This document shows, one piece after another, positions 14,491 to 44,408 of a DNA stretch of 64,000 nucleotides; the first letter of the stretch is position 1, and every line of letters starts with the position of its first letter. The notes under the pieces were generated by a model. The model saw only the letters and a program-made list of their open reading frames with translations. It ran no database searches and was not told where the DNA came from. The position numbers and the translations under genes were made by a program. The DNA is from Elysia chlorotica (Eukaryota; Mollusca; Gastropoda; Plakobranchidae): NCBI GenBank assembly GCA_003991915.1, contig RQTK01000100.1, forward strand, positions 610,596-674,595, given 5' to 3'.

Positions 14491-14568
14491 TCAGATGCTA
14501 CTAAAGAGTCTCAGATGCTACCAAAGAGTCTCAGATGCTATCAGAGAGTCTCCGATGCCACCACTCTC
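14491..14568. repeat. 20-bp tandem repeat, about four units
   Basis: A 20-bp unit of the form 'tcagatgctaccaaagagtc' is repeated from 14491 with one to a few changes per unit. The last unit is the most diverged ('tccgatgccacc'). It lies just upstream of the three-copy local repeat family. Confidence 0.85.
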
Positions 14569-16175
14569 TGTCTTTTTAAGCTGGTTACTCTGTAGTAAAA
14601 GCCATCACTCTTCCTCTCGACAGCTCCGTCTTAGTAGTCGCCCAAAGTCTGGGATAATGCGACATTTCCCGTGAGTTTCGTGCCAGGTTGGTAATTTGGG
14701 CAACCAAATGGATGGCACTTGTGTAAAAGCCGCTCACCATTTCTTGTGGAATAGAGCTGCAGTTTGGTTTACTTTGCTCTTTTTTTTAAAGCTTTGCACA
14801 CAAAAAATACTAATAATATACTGTTTTCTTTGCATCATTTTAAGGCTCGCAGGGACGGAGGAGAACGTTGAAAAGAGAGATTGGAGTTCATATATTTTTG
14901 TTTAATTAAATTCTGAGCTAATAAATAAGTGTCGTGCTTAAAAGGATTACTATTTTTTAATGAGACGCTTGATTTCAACATTCTTTCATATTTGTTTTCC
15001 TCCTATATTTTTACGGGTTTTTTTTTCGCTTATGTCGTTTCAATATGAGTCTCCAAATAATTATAATGTCCATAAACCTGCTTTTTGTGAAGGCGTTGTA
15101 TAGAATGCCTATGTGCCACAGTAAATCTTATACTGGACACAGAAAATAATACAAACGATTAAGCTCTTAAGGACTTAGTGTAGTCCATAATGCTCCGATT
15201 CTCGCACCTTATAGTGTTTCCTTGACGGTTGCCCACTCCAGCGCCCTGTGTCGTGGTTATTGAAAGCCATCACTCTTCCTCTCGACATGTCACTCTTACC
15301 AGCCGCCCGACGACTCAGACAGCGACATAGCCACCTCTCCCTTTCCCCGTCTCCAACGTTCTGTCGTGAGCATTGGATAATTTGTGTAATCAAATGAATG
15401 ACACGCATATTGACTGTCGCTATTTCTCCAGGAGCTGTTGTTGTTGTTGTTGTTGTTGTTGGGTTGGTTTAACATCAGCACTATAGTATATGGCTATATT
15501 CTCAAGGAGCTACAATGTTTTTACTTTCTGGTAAGTTTTGGTCTTTTTTTTTAGACGTGCAGAACGTTTGCTCTATTTATAACCTTCTAGGATGCGCAAA
15601 AGGGAGAAATGGAAAAAAGTGTGTTGCGTAATAGTTTGTTTATTTTAATATTGAAGAGACAACGAGTATCAGACCTTGCAAGGTTGTTTGGATTCCTAGA
15701 GGTTTTTCTTTTAATTTTTTTTTTAGATGTTTATTTTATTTGTGTCTTTTATTATTATGCCAGTTCAACAATGATTTCAAGAGTCGCACAATATCATAAC
15801 CACCGATATCCCTGTAATAAAGCATAAATCCACTCCAACCTGGACAAAAAATGGAGACAAAGAGAGGCATAAAATCTATCACGCTATAAAGCATTAGAGT
15901 CCCTAACACTCAGTCTTGTAGTTTCCGGTGGACACATCTTGTGGAGTTTCATCCCTCGACGGTTATCAATCGCAGCGCCCTCTGTTGAAGCTGGTTACTC
16001 TCTCTTTGTCTCTAATGAAACCCATCAATCTTCCTCCCGACATGTCAGTCTTGTAAGACGAATCTAGACTCAGATATTGCGACATTTTCCCCGCCTGTCG
16101 CGCAATATTAATGATTTATTTGTTCAATCGGAAGGATGACACGGGTATTGAATGCTCGACCTTTCTCAGGAACAT
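14567..16175 (+). repeat. Three diverged copies of a ~200-bp local repeat
   Basis: Blocks at about 14575-14760, 15225-15435 and 15940-16175 share an ordered set of segments. These are a 'gctggttactct'-like start (first and third copies), 'ccatcactcttcctctcgaca', a 'tcttagtag' and 'gcgacat' region with 'tcccc', then 'aatttg..caa.caaatg.atg.cac', and a 'tttctc.aggagc'-like end. Copies are spaced about 650-710 bp apart. Divergence is high, so this is an old local amplification or a decayed repetitive element. No coding function is seen. Confidence 0.6.
15436..15500 (-). repeat. SINE 3'-end fragment with (TTG)n tail
   Basis: The plus strand reads (TTG)n, then 'ttgggttggtttaacatcagcactatag' and 'tatggctata'. 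This is the reverse complement of the end of the window's SINE family ('tatagtgctg..gttaaaccaaccc'). It is a short 3' fragment without the tRNA-like head. Confidence 0.6.
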
Positions 16176-16494
16176 TTCGGATGCTTTTCGGCCATCTTCA
16201 AGATGTAGATTTCTTTCTTCTTTTTTTCGTAAATTCTTGGGTTGGAACAATGTAAAAAAAAATAGAAAGGTTTTGAGATTTTTTAAACATTTTTTCTCTC
16301 TCTCTATCCTTTTTTCTCTCTTTCTATCCTTATCTATATATCTATATCTTTCTCTCTCTCTATTTCTTTCTGTCTCTTTGCTGTACAAAAATATAATGTA
16401 TGTACAATGTGCTTTATTTTTTTATACATGTTCTTCTGGCTTATCTTTATTTCCTTTTCTGGTTATGTCTCCCCTTCTCTATCTATCTATCTCT

Positions 16495-16534
<40 letters not shown>

Positions 16535-19500
16535 TTCTCTCTCACTCACTCTTTCTCATATGCATACATATAACAATGACTCTCCATAGAGCATAGTTTT
16601 ATTAGAGCTTTACTATTATTAGCTTTATTAATGTGGACTTTCTTTCACTTTGTTATGCGGTAAGAGGTTCATGGTCATATTTTTCCACGCTTGCTAACTG
16701 ATATTGATTTTTTTGTTTGGATGTGACTGCCGCTACGCAATAATTGTGTCCAGCATGTATCTGACTTACTGTGAGCGAATGAGCAAAGCCAAGAACTGAG
16801 CGCATGAAGGCCCAAACACTTGGTGTAAAATTAAGTCTCCAACTTGAAAAAAAGAAAACAAACAAACAAAACGTCAGAAGAGCACTGATGCAGTTTGCTG
16901 CAGTTTTGATTTAGCGGAAGGAAAGATTTTACACAGCATTCATTATAATTCGTTTACACGGGAATATTACCACGCATAGCAATCAAAGGATAAGGGATGA
17001 GAGAGGTATGTTGTGAGAGTAGATAGAACGTAACAGAAAACAAATTAAAGCAAACTGTTGCTTGGAATTTCATCTATGCCTAGAACAGTTTGATGTCCCA
17101 TTACAAGTGTGATATACCAAAATTAGTGTTTAGAGAGATTTATAACAATAATTACTGCTTTTGCTCTTCACTGCATGTGCCAAACGCTAATAAGCCATCA
17201 ACAAAGGTGGTGGCTGCTATCTGAATTGACTGTTAAAAAGAAAATAATGTGAAAACCTGCATGCGCGTCAAAGTAGAGGCAGCTTTTTGAAATCTCTAGA
17301 GTAATAATTAGCCCTATACCAGTCTCCGTGTCTTGTCTTCTCAAAATTCGAACCTTAAGGCCTTTTTCATGCTATGAAGTTCACGAATTAGTTAACGAAT
17401 GGTTTTGAGACTTCAATACAACACAACATTATTATAATAGAAACCCAACTTTGTTTACTCTTTCTTTATTGAAAATTGTCCAGAAACACGGATATATGAT
17501 TACAATCATACATGGACTTTTTGTGTAGGCTGTATGCTTGAACGAAATGAGATTTATATGTCGTCTCCACCCAGGCATGGGATGCGCAGTTTGTCAGTGT
17601 GTGTGCGAGTCTGTACCGACTGTCCCCGGTGTATAAGATGTTGTGTTGACACGCAAGCTATGCACATCAGACCTGCCCTCAGTCTAGTCAGCCAGCTGCA
17701 TCGCTTGACACCGCCCTGCAAGCCCCACTGATTTCATTCACGGTTCAAATTGGAGTCGAGTTGTAGAGGCTTAATTCACCAAATAATGTATTGAAGCAGC
17801 TGTTTTTTCTGTTCTGTTGTTGTTTTTTTAAATAGATGAGATGTTACTTTAAAAAGAAAAAAAGTAAGCTCTTCGTTCGCTAATTACTTGCATGCACGCC
17901 TGCAGACCGCGCGTAGACTGTTTCAACATACAAAGATGTGATTTACTTAGATTAGATCTTGATAAACCCAGATTGAAACACATCGTATTATTAATTGGTG
18001 TAAATGTAAGTATGTGTTTGATAAAATATTATCTTGAGATAAACCAAAATCTTATTATGTTTATAATAATATTCGCAGGCAGTTCTACAAGTCTATTTAG
18101 TTCTTTTGTTTCTTCTTTTTAAACTTACTTAAGTCACAATGATTGCTAGCTCATAACAGGAATTTAATTTGTATAATCAGTCCAAAACTGTACGCTGTGA
18201 AATACAGCGATTTCCTTTAAATTTAGCTGTCGTTTGTATTTTGCTGCATGTCTCCAACTATTTTCTTATTTTAGTTTTTCTCAATTTTAGATAGAAAAAA
18301 TATTTGAAAAAAAAAAAAGAAAAAACTACGAGACAAATTAATAACAATTTTCAAGAAAAGGGTGGTTACATCAGCATTTGGCGTTAATGTGTGTGTGTGT
18401 GCTCGATTCGTATAGTAATGAAACGGATGAGTGTAGATACTGGCCGTGAGTGCCACACTCCTCACATATCCATCGCGTGACAGATGTATCTTCGAATTGC
18501 CATGTATACTGTGGCTATGAAATTTAATAATTTTCTGATTAATCATTCTAATTATCGAGCTTGAGTAATTTAAACCTTACTCAATCCAACGACGGCAATT
18601 TGAATTCATACTTAGATGCGCTTGCTTTGAAGGTTAATAGAATAAGCTTAGCACTTGATTGGGAAGTGAGTACAACCTGCTCACAACTACGTTATTTTTG
18701 GAAACGCTCAATCTAATTGGCCTTCCCATATTTTGTTTTTAGTTTATAGTCTGTGAGTCAAAAATGATTTAAAGATGACAGGGATCATTTTGCATGAAGC
18801 GATGTAAATGCAGAATAATCATTGTCGACGCGTTTTTATGGAGGCAACTTAAAACTGTGCCAGCGCTTTGGGTTAATGTGTGAAAATTAATCTATTGATT
18901 TTCAATTGATATTCTAGATAAATCAGCGCACCTGTTTCAAGCGGGAGGATATCTTTGTCTATTCTGTATGAGCTAGATCTGTTCCATGCGATATTTCAAG
19001 CTGCCTGATACATTTTGTGTGTGAGTGTGTTGTTGTTGTTTTGTTTTTTTTTCTTTGATTAAATTAGCGCTTTTTATAGTCGCATTGATTTATGGTAGAT
19101 AACATTTTCATTATTCTAGTTTATAGTGGTACGGTTTTTTTTTTAGTAAGAAGCATAAAAGGCGGACTAAACTATAGTTGTGTTGCAATCAACATTTGTA
19201 CAGACATTTATCAAACGAATCAATAGAATCATTTTGGAGCTGCTCATATTTCTAGTATATTATTTTTTTAGATCACTATATATCCATAGAGAATATTAGC
19301 TTTGCTCAACAAGTGGCCCATATCTATTGCAATGATTTTCCCTGTTAATCATTGTTTTAAAGCGAACGCTTTTCTTCCTTTTATGAACTGGATTAATTTC
19401 TATAGAAAGCATTATTTTAAATTTTGCAATGGACTGTGGGTATGGAATAATCTACGAAAACCATTCCCGCCCCATAGTCGTACAAATGACAACCATGACA

Positions 19501-19586
19501 TAATTATTCTTTTCTCCCTTTCAGACCAATGTGTCTTGAGATTTGTCAGTCAACCCGATGAGCGGTTTCCTTGGTTACAATAGGAT
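16176..19586. other. Intergenic, no gene supported
   Basis: CT-rich simple sequence at about 16294-16380 and 16495-16550 creates Leu/Ser-rich open frames on both strands that are repeat artefacts. The rest is AT-rich, with no exon-like block or domain I recognise. Confidence 0.55.
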
Positions 19587-19778
19587 TTACATGTCGGACT
19601 GAATGGCAGGGCGCAGAAAGAAAAGAACAACCATTGTCACAAATAACAACACAGCGGACTTCAATGGTTGTGCTTCTCGGAACACCACAATGTCGGCGTA
19701 ATCCATAGCCTTCATCATGGACCAGTAATTTTGATCATTTTTCAGTCCATCCTCTGTCTCGGATTCAATAATACCCAT
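19587..19778 (-). CDS. Possible 63-aa single-pass membrane micropeptide
   Basis: A minus-strand frame runs from an ATG at 19778 to a stop at 19587. The ATG context is favourable, with A at -3 and G at +4. The product has a polar acidic N-terminal half (MGIIESETEDG start) and then a hydrophobic stretch near residues 39-56 (SAVLLFVTMVVLFFL) followed by RPAIQSDM. This would be a C-terminally anchored small membrane protein. It points away from the cytokine receptor, whose ATG is about 570 bp off, so a shared divergent promoter region is possible. I do not recognise a family. Base composition is more exon-like than the surroundings, but a chance ORF or a single exon of a larger gene is equally possible. 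Confidence 0.3.
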   Translation of the reverse strand: MGIIESETEDGLKNDQNYWSMMKAMDYADIVVFREAQPLKSAVLLFVTMVVLFFLRPAIQSDM

Positions 19779-20344
19779 GATCAGTACCGCTGGTTACATC
19801 CAAAACCCCAGAAACCAGCCCAATCTAATTAGGACAACGTAACTGCATCTAATTCAATCCATTCTTTCACGTCTGAAAACGCTCAACACATGAACTTTCC
19901 TAATTCTACGAGACTGCGGCTAAAAGACCTCCATTTTTGTCCCTCGACTGTAGGGAATCTTGTATGATTGAGTTTGGATCAGGAGGATGTGAGGAATCTG
20001 AGTCTTTCCTGCACAGACACCTTATTGGATTTTCTAACGTTGATCGAAACATGGTAGTAATTAATCCCAATTCATGAAATTTACCGGTTTATAGTTAGTT
20101 ATACGGTGTGTGTCAATTTAAAAAAAACAAAACTCTATTTTGGTGACACTCGCACGGAATAAAAAAGAAGTTCATCACCAAGTAAGATAGGCCTATGTTC
20201 ACCATTAGATCAATTGCACCTGATTCTCCCTGTGCTGAATGCATGCGTCGGTACTTCCATGCCTCACTCATCGCTGTAAGACAGAAATGATGATCGAGTC
20301 AACACCAGATCTTGTAGACTGAGACCAGAGGATCCGTAGTCAGG

Positions 20345-36881
<16,537 letters not shown>

Positions 36882-37634
36882 AAAGCTTGACAATTCTCAG
36901 TAAAGCATGTTAAGATCTATATTCCCCTACTGCTTCATCTATCTTCCATTATTTTGCAATTTTACTATTTTATTTGCCCTTAAAATATTAAAAATCACAT
37001 AGATCATTGCAATTTTTAAATATTGAAGCGACAGACCATTGCTCGACTTAACCAGTTGTAATCCTCTCACACAAATCAGCATAGCCAATCCATCACAATG
37101 CTTTAAGTGGGGAAGATTTCACTGACACTGATTTCATTTTTGAGAAGTCTAAGACCTTTACTTTCCAGAAATTTCTGGTACAGAAACGGTGAAGTTTTGT
37201 TTGAGAAAAATAGGCGATAAAAGAAACAGGGCATTGAAAGACTTTGAAACTAACCTAAACCGGTTTCCTTTTGTTAGAAGGAAAAGACTCATCTTTGTTT
37301 TTTTCATAAATCAAAAGTAAAACCTACAAGCATTATATGTTGCTGTTTCTTTTGTTTGTTTTTTTCTACTCTCTAAAGTGTTAAATGAAGGCATAAATTT
37401 ATACACATTGCTCATTACATAGTCTACAACTGTTCTATAGCTACTGTACGTTTCGTTTCTTCTAATGACCATAAGCTAAGATCACTCTATTCCAAAGTCT
37501 TTCAAATGAAATTCAAATATTATTAATGAAGTATTTGATTTAACTTTCACTTTTTAAAGGTGCGTACGAAATCCATGAAGCGTTTTATCTTGGTTTAGCG
37601 AATATATGTGATAAGATAATGTATCGGAGGGAGG

Positions 37635-37681
<47 letters not shown>

Positions 37682-40196
37682 TGTGTGTGTGTTTGAAAAT
37701 GGCTGGTAAAAGTATAGGATATATATTAAGTAAATTATAAAAAGTTGTATCCCATTATTATGATTTTGTGATATAATTTTTGTTTATCTTAATGGTGCAT
37801 ACTATACATTTTTTGTTAATTTGTGTCTTTAACTACAATTATTGTACTTTTTAGGATGATATCCTGTTGCTAAATGTATTTTCTTTTGAATCTTCAAAAT
37901 TTTTGCAATCATAGCAAGTGTTACTATTAGCAGGCCTAGTTTTTATAAGTTATCTTCAAAGCAAAATTAGGTAGTTTTAAAGTGTTGTTAAACATGCCCT
38001 AGTTGTTGTTTGTTTGTTTTGTTTTTTAATGAATTCTTGTTCCATTATTCAACTGTTGCCCTTATTGGATTTAAACTTTTTGGTTTCTGAACAATTGTTA
38101 ATTTACTAAAGAATTATTCCCTCTATGGTGAATCTAAAATCTGAGAATTTATTTTAAGTTTCAGAAAAGAAGATAAAATATTTTTTTCTAAAAAAGGTTT
38201 TCTTCCTTTGAATGATGATTTCAATGATTTAAGTAATATCAGTGAGGAGGAAAAAATTGAGCTCATGATGCGGATACTTATGACATATATATGTATAAAT
38301 ATTTGTACAAAGCTTGCAATCTTTCACTTAAGAAATTAAAAGTAAATGTCAGAATTCATATGATATTAAACTACATGTAATTTTAATTTTAAGCGTCTGT
38401 AATTCATACAATACAATAAATTATTAAATGTACTAATAGTTTAAATGACATAAACAATGTTAATTACAATAATATTAATAATAATATTTTTTTTTAAGTA
38501 AGATCAAAACCAAAAACAACCACTTTGATAGTGTTTTCTTCTTTAACATCATATGTCCCTATGCTGTTGTGCTTTTGCAGTTGTGCCTTAAATTTTAGAA
38601 AAAAACACAAAACAAAAAAGTGTTTCCGCTTATTTGTAAACCATACTGTTAGTTGTATTAGCAATGTTTTCACATTTTTGTTCACCATTATTTTTTCCCA
38701 GTTATTACCTTTTCAATATGGATTTTTTTCTAAATTTTTAGATGACTAGTATAACTGCTCATACATGTATCATATTTAAGAAGAATTGTCGAAATCTAGT
38801 ACTAGGAATTTGAATTAAAGTGTAAGCCAAGACATGTATGTAACATGTTACTTACCTGTAATATAAAATAATTTTAATATGTCATTGACCTATTTATTTT
38901 ATATCTTTATGAGGATGGACTTAAAAAAAGTGAATAGGCTACAAATTATACATGTGCCGTTTTTCACTTCTGGTTCTTTAATTTATGGATCGGAATATTG
39001 GTTACAATGTATGAAAAATAAATACCAGGATGTGTTACTTTTTTAAGATTTTTGTGATAAACTTGGTTGTGAGTGTTGATGGATTTAGATTTCCTAGAAA
39101 CAAGCCTTGTGAAGTTTTAAAGTGAATTTTTTTTTCCAAAACCAAAAGCATAAGAGTAAATTTAATGATGTGACTTAGCACTGTCTGGAAAAAAAATTGT
39201 AATAGTTTTAAATTGTCTTGCATATAATATAATACTGTTTACAGTAGGCAGTCAAGTCAAGTTTACCGGTAAGTTAAACATGGTTCTTAGGTTATATTAA
39301 ATAGGTCAAACTACCAATGCCCAAAATTAATTTATAAATACATGTATTGTGGCAACAGATTTATTTTAAGCTTGATTGTTATTTACTGTGCCTGCACTAT
39401 TTGCGGTAAGATTAAAAACCTAGCATATTTCGATCTTCAATAAAAAGAATTGCAAATGATAAAAACATTTGTATTACCTGGACGTTGAAGCTTTTTTTTT
39501 TTGTGGATAAAATGCATTCAGTATTGAAAACTTTCAAACAAATCCACATTCCGGGTGTGCTATTTTATCATGTCTTATCTTTTAAAAAAAGATGCTGTTA
39601 ACTTTCATGTCTTGTCGCGTATTGTTATTACTGTGTAAAAAAAAATAATGTTCCAAGCATTATGGTTTTATGCCTCCAAACTTTGAAAATATTTAATATT
39701 AAAATTTACATTATGAAATTCACTTTGGGATTTTTGTTATATTTTTTCTTTTCCACTGTCATACAAATAGTTGTCACATAACCAGAGCAATGTTATTTTG
39801 TAAAAATTATACTTACTGTTACTTAATGATTATGAAATGAGCAATAATGCTTTTATTGTGTTCTTTTTTGTTAACTAAGAAAAAATAAACATAGGTAATG
39901 TTATTTATATATTTGCACTTAAGGTGCTCTAGGTAGTACAGATTGATGAACTTAACCAGGGAAAACAACTCCAAACAGATAGTCTTGTGATTTTAATAGC
40001 AAAACTCTTTCCTAGAGAATCAATTTTTTTTTTAAGAGAAGCAAGGAGTGTCTTTTTTTCCATTGGTTCAAATTAAACTAAATTCAGGTTTTAAAAGCCC
40101 AAAACTTCATTAAAAAAATAGTACATTATAAACGTAGAATTATAATAGAACATTCATACATTAATTTACTGTTTTATTAAATGATAATAACATACA

Positions 40197-40257
<61 letters not shown>

Positions 40258-41091
40258 GACAGAAAGAGGCGGAAAGAGACAGATGGACAGAGGGTCAGAG
40301 ACAGACAGATAAAAAATTATATAGACAGAGGGTCAGTGACAGACAGACAAAACATTATATAGACAGACAGAGGGTCAGAGACAGACAGAGGGTCACAGAC
40401 AAACAGACAAAACATTATATAGACAGACAGAGAAAGAGAGACATACTGTAAAAAAAAGAGACAGACAAAGAAAGAGAGACATACAGTAAAAAAAAAGAAA
40501 AAGACTGACAGAGAAAAAGACAGTGACACACTTTGGACTTGCAAAACTTTTAATTGTACATGTAAATAATTTCATATTTCCATCTTAAATCATTTGCAAT
40601 TTTTCCTTTTATAATTAGAATTGAAGATAGACTTTTCTTACTTTCTTATGGAACCCCAGTCTAACTCTATGGTAAGAATAGCCTAAAAAAAAGTAAAAGT
40701 TACTTGTATTAAAAATGAATAAAAAACAAAACAAAAATAAAAACAGTGAGTGCAGAGTAAACAAAGCAGGACTGGTATCCACACAACAGTTTATATAAAG
40801 CCATAGTTTATCCCAGCGGACTCTGTAACTTAGACTATTATCTATTAATATGTTCATGTTAAAATATCTTTTTACTATGTAACTTGATTGTACATGTACT
40901 TAACACTGTATGAGAAATATGACTTAAGATTTTTATGATGCCGACTAAAGAAAGAACATTAGTGTCTATCCTAATTGAACCAACATACTATATACTATTT
41001 CATAACAAATTTGATCTTTGTGTTAAGTATACCTAAACCTTATCTAGTACGTTTTGTTAATGAGCATGACATTGATGTGCATAGAAATACA
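36882..41091. other. Receptor 3' UTR and convergent intergenic region
   Basis: No ORF of note. Candidate polyadenylation signals for the receptor include AATAAA at 38415-38420 and 39439-39444, and I cannot choose between them. Simple repeats are (GA)n at about 37639-37679 running into (GT)n to 37691, and (GA)n at 40203-40237 grading into an (ACAG)n-rich tract to about 40520. The zinc-finger gene ends at 41092 on the opposite strand, so the two genes are convergent. Confidence 0.6.
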
Positions 41092-42030
41092 TTACAGCCC
41101 AACAGAACTTAAGTCTACTTTAACACAAATTTCTTTTTTCTTATGTTTTCCTAAGCTGCCTGCCTGTGTAAATCTTTGCCCACAGGTGTTGCACTGGTAT
41201 GGCTTCTTACCACTGTGGCGCAACTTGTGACTAATGAGCTGGCTTGAAGTGCGAGCAGCATAGTCACATTGATCGCAGGGGAATGGACGTTCCTCGGTGT
41301 GTGTACGCAGGTGAAGCGTCACAGCAGATTTAACAGCTGCCTTGTAGTCGCATAGTGGACAGTGGAAAATTTTCTCCTCGTTGTGACCACGCAAGTGCCG
41401 ATCAATTTCTGTTTTAGAGCCAGCAGTATATGGGCATATATGGCAATGCAACCGAGTGTGACGAGAAAGTTTTGCAGCACTTGCAAAAGTCTGACTGCAT
41501 TTTAAACACTTCCAAGTTGCTGGGCCTATTGAATATCCTAGCACTTCTGAAGAGTTATCCTGCATAGAACTGCTAGTGGATTTCGTAACCTTAGATTGGT
41601 GCGATTGGTAAGCAGCTTCTGACACAAACACTTTGTCACAATGTGCACAAATTAGATTTGGCACCAGGGCTTTTGCATCTAAAATTTCTTTATTGGATAG
41701 ATCTTGGTCAGAATGACGTTTCAGTCTTGTAACAGGCTTTTCGGCCCGAGCAGTATTTTCTGAGAGTTTTGCCCTTTTGCCATTAAGTGTAACAGGTTCA
41801 GCTAAAAGCCTTCTTTTTTCCTTGCGTATCAAATGTGTTAGTTTGGGGGTTTCTATGAAATGTTTTTTTGATAAATGCTTCACCCATTTGTCCATCCTTT
41901 TAGACTTAAAATCACAAAGGAAACAGTTCAGCTTTAAATGTTTATGCATAGTGTTCTTGTGTGTACAGAGATCTAAAGTCGATTTAAATTGAGACTTGCA
42001 GAACGGACATTGAAGGGTTAGTGCTGACAT
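41092..42030 (-). CDS. C2H2 zinc-finger protein
   Basis: 312 residues in one coding exon, with about seven to eight C2H2 fingers. The N-terminal pair (CPFCKSQF, CFLCDFKSKRMDKWVKHLSKKH) is followed by a basic linker (KEKRRLL) and a degenerate finger (CAHCDKVF). A C-terminal run of consecutive fingers starts CLKCSQTF, CHICPYTA, CPLCDYKA, CDQCDYAA and CNTCGQRF, joined by TGEKP-like linkers (HTEERPF, HSGKKPY). The last finger ends with Cys instead of His (KKKEIC). It is probably a nuclear DNA-binding regulator; the target is unknown. I start at the ATG at 42030 because an in-frame TGA lies eight codons before it. The C(D/P)YxA style of fingers resembles ZFP64- or CTCF-like proteins, but I cannot name the gene. 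Confidence 0.85.
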   Translation of the reverse strand: MSALTLQCPFCKSQFKSTLDLCTHKNTMHKHLKLNCFLCDFKSKRMDKWVKHLSKKHFIETPKLTHLIRKEKRRLLAEPVTLNGKRAKLSENTARAEKPVTRLKRHSDQDLSNKEILDAKALVPNLICAHCDKVFVSEAAYQSHQSKVTKSTSSSMQDNSSEVLGYSIGPATWKCLKCSQTFASAAKLSRHTRLHCHICPYTAGSKTEIDRHLRGHNEEKIFHCPLCDYKAAVKSAVTLHLRTHTEERPFPCDQCDYAARTSSQLISHKLRHSGKKPYQCNTCGQRFTQAGSLGKHKKKEICVKVDLSSVGL

Positions 42031-42085
42031 TTGCAACCAAATTACCAAACTCAATCACTTGATCATCAAATGCATCCGAGAATAT
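42031..42085 (-). other. 5' UTR part of zinc-finger exon, with splice acceptor
   Basis: On the minus strand a good acceptor (ttttatcttttcacag) ends at 42086, giving 55 nt of leader before the ATG at 42030. An in-frame stop in this leader means the coding region starts inside this exon. An upstream non-coding exon must exist but was not located. Confidence 0.55.
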
Positions 42086-44368
42086 CTGTGAAAAGATAAA
42101 AGAAAATGAGAGATTTTATGATTTACAGATATAAACTAGGACCTACTCTAAATCAAAGTTTCATTCAACTTGAAATCTATATATAACCAAAGAAAGGGAT
42201 AAGTAGTAGCGATATATTTACAAAGGTTAAATTCCTACAAATAAAATAAAAATTATTAGGCATAAGATTTTTGTTTCAATTGCTTTCTTTTTTTTTTTTT
42301 TTTGAGCTCTTAAAAGCATAAAAAATATCCTTTCTTTAAGCCAAATTGTGTCCAAAAGTTATGAGTTTTAAAGAATAAAATTTCAGTAAACATGGTGCAA
42401 AAAATGGTGTTGTAGCACTTTGGTAAAAAAAAAAAAAAAAGAATTTCCTAGAAGCAGATTTCATTGATAACAGGGTAATTAAGTTTTCAAACCATCTAAT
42501 GAATTAGAGAAAAAGAATGCATCTGCATTGCATTGAGACTGAAGATCTGGGACTCAAACATGATCATTCAAAGTTTGAGGGAATTCAGATAGACCAGCTT
42601 GAATATGTGAGTTTGGAGACTGTGACCCTCTTTGTGCCTGGAACATCAAACTTAAATAACAATAACTATGATACTATCTGCCTAAAGTACACACCCAGCA
42701 CACTTATAAAACACCTCAGACACCAGATGGTAAAAAAGAGTCCTGAAATCCAATCTTACTATTTGTAGATTTTAAAATATCAACTAAAAGCAATAAAAAC
42801 TGTGCTTCTGAGAATTATTCCTTATATCTGGCTGATTTTCAACACCTTGCTTGAGAGCGTACAATATCCGCACATCTCATTCTGACTAAAGTACTCCACA
42901 ACAGCAAACACAAATGTCTTTTGTCTTATCCTCAGTCAGAGTATTTATTAGGCACCATCTGATTCTGCTACAGTATTATAGAAAATTACAATCATAAAAA
43001 TGTATCTACCTCTTTTTGAGGCTTGTAAAAGTTTCTATAGGCCCTTCCCTGCCTTGATTTCTTACTGTCCATATACAAGGAAAAAAAAAGTACATCTTAT
43101 GTCCTGCAAAGTAAAGATTCTGACAGAGTACCAGGACTATAAGACTTCTTTTTCACTTCTCCATTCACGACACAAAATATGTTGTTAAACCTTGCGTGTC
43201 TTTCTTTATAATGTAATACCGTCCATGCTTTAGAATCTTTGTCTACGTGTTATGGGAGAACTTTTGGAGCAATGGCACTGAGGTCAGACCAGTACTAAGT
43301 CATCGCAAGTTTTAGTCACCTACCAATTCAGAGTTCATGAAACAACCACCTTTGTACCTAGATCGATATAATGAAAGGAGTTCAAGTACAAGTTAGACAT
43401 TGATTTAATTAGAAAACCATCCCGCAGATTAATTGTCAGAGGAAGTCAGATAGATCTTTAATGAAGTGAGTTCTTTCTAAATTTAACAAGCATCTATATG
43501 CACTACTTTAATGCTTCTGGTTAAATCAAATTTTTGGGTCAGACTGTCGAATAATTATAAGGCGAAGTTTTCTATAAGTATTCAACGTTTACTTGGTTTT
43601 AAAAAAAACTTTACAGTGTCGAATAGAATTGTTGAAAGAGACAGCAGTAATAGTGTACTTTGGTGATTATCATGGCAAAAAACGCAATAACATTCATAAT
43701 TGTACAGATTTAGTGTGGAAAGAAAAGTTCGGACAGAAACACACATAGATCTTGATTTAATATTTATCTAGACTCAGAAAATGTTCATTGATCTATATTT
43801 TTACCTTGAGATAGATCTAGTACAAAGGTGTACTTGTGATCCCTGAACCTACAGTAGATTAAAAATATTACACTGTAATTAAAAAAAACCTTCAGCATGT
43901 AGGCCTACAATTCGTTTTTATTCATTCTAGATCTATCCCAAAAGCAAATTTGCATCCTAAGTTCATAGCACACTAGGACCCACTTATTGGGGAAACTTAG
44001 GAAGGGGACGATCTTTTCCCGATTTCCTGGGTTTCACTTTTCAACAACATTCTACTTTCTTGACAAAGGTATTTTCAAATGCCATGACAGGCCTAATCCA
44101 CAAATTAAAAAAGTGGTACGATTCAAACATTTTCAACGTCGCTGAATTCAACAATGCGATTGGTTTTTAATTGCTTTGCATTCAGTTTCAGTGCTTCTTT
44201 TACGCATTTATAAAAAACATGACGTACATTGTATTGTACGTCTAAGTGTCATGGGGAATGGTGAAATTGGCGGATTTGAGAACCTATAATGTACGTAGGC
44301 TAGGCATCTTGTCATTAAAAATTGGACGTACAGCTTATGTATGACACGCAGGGGTCTATGTATGAGAG

Positions 44369-44408
<40 letters not shown>

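Noticed and set aside
41777-41992. Plus-strand frame over the zinc-finger gene
   Set aside because: Antisense shadow of the C2H2 coding exon.
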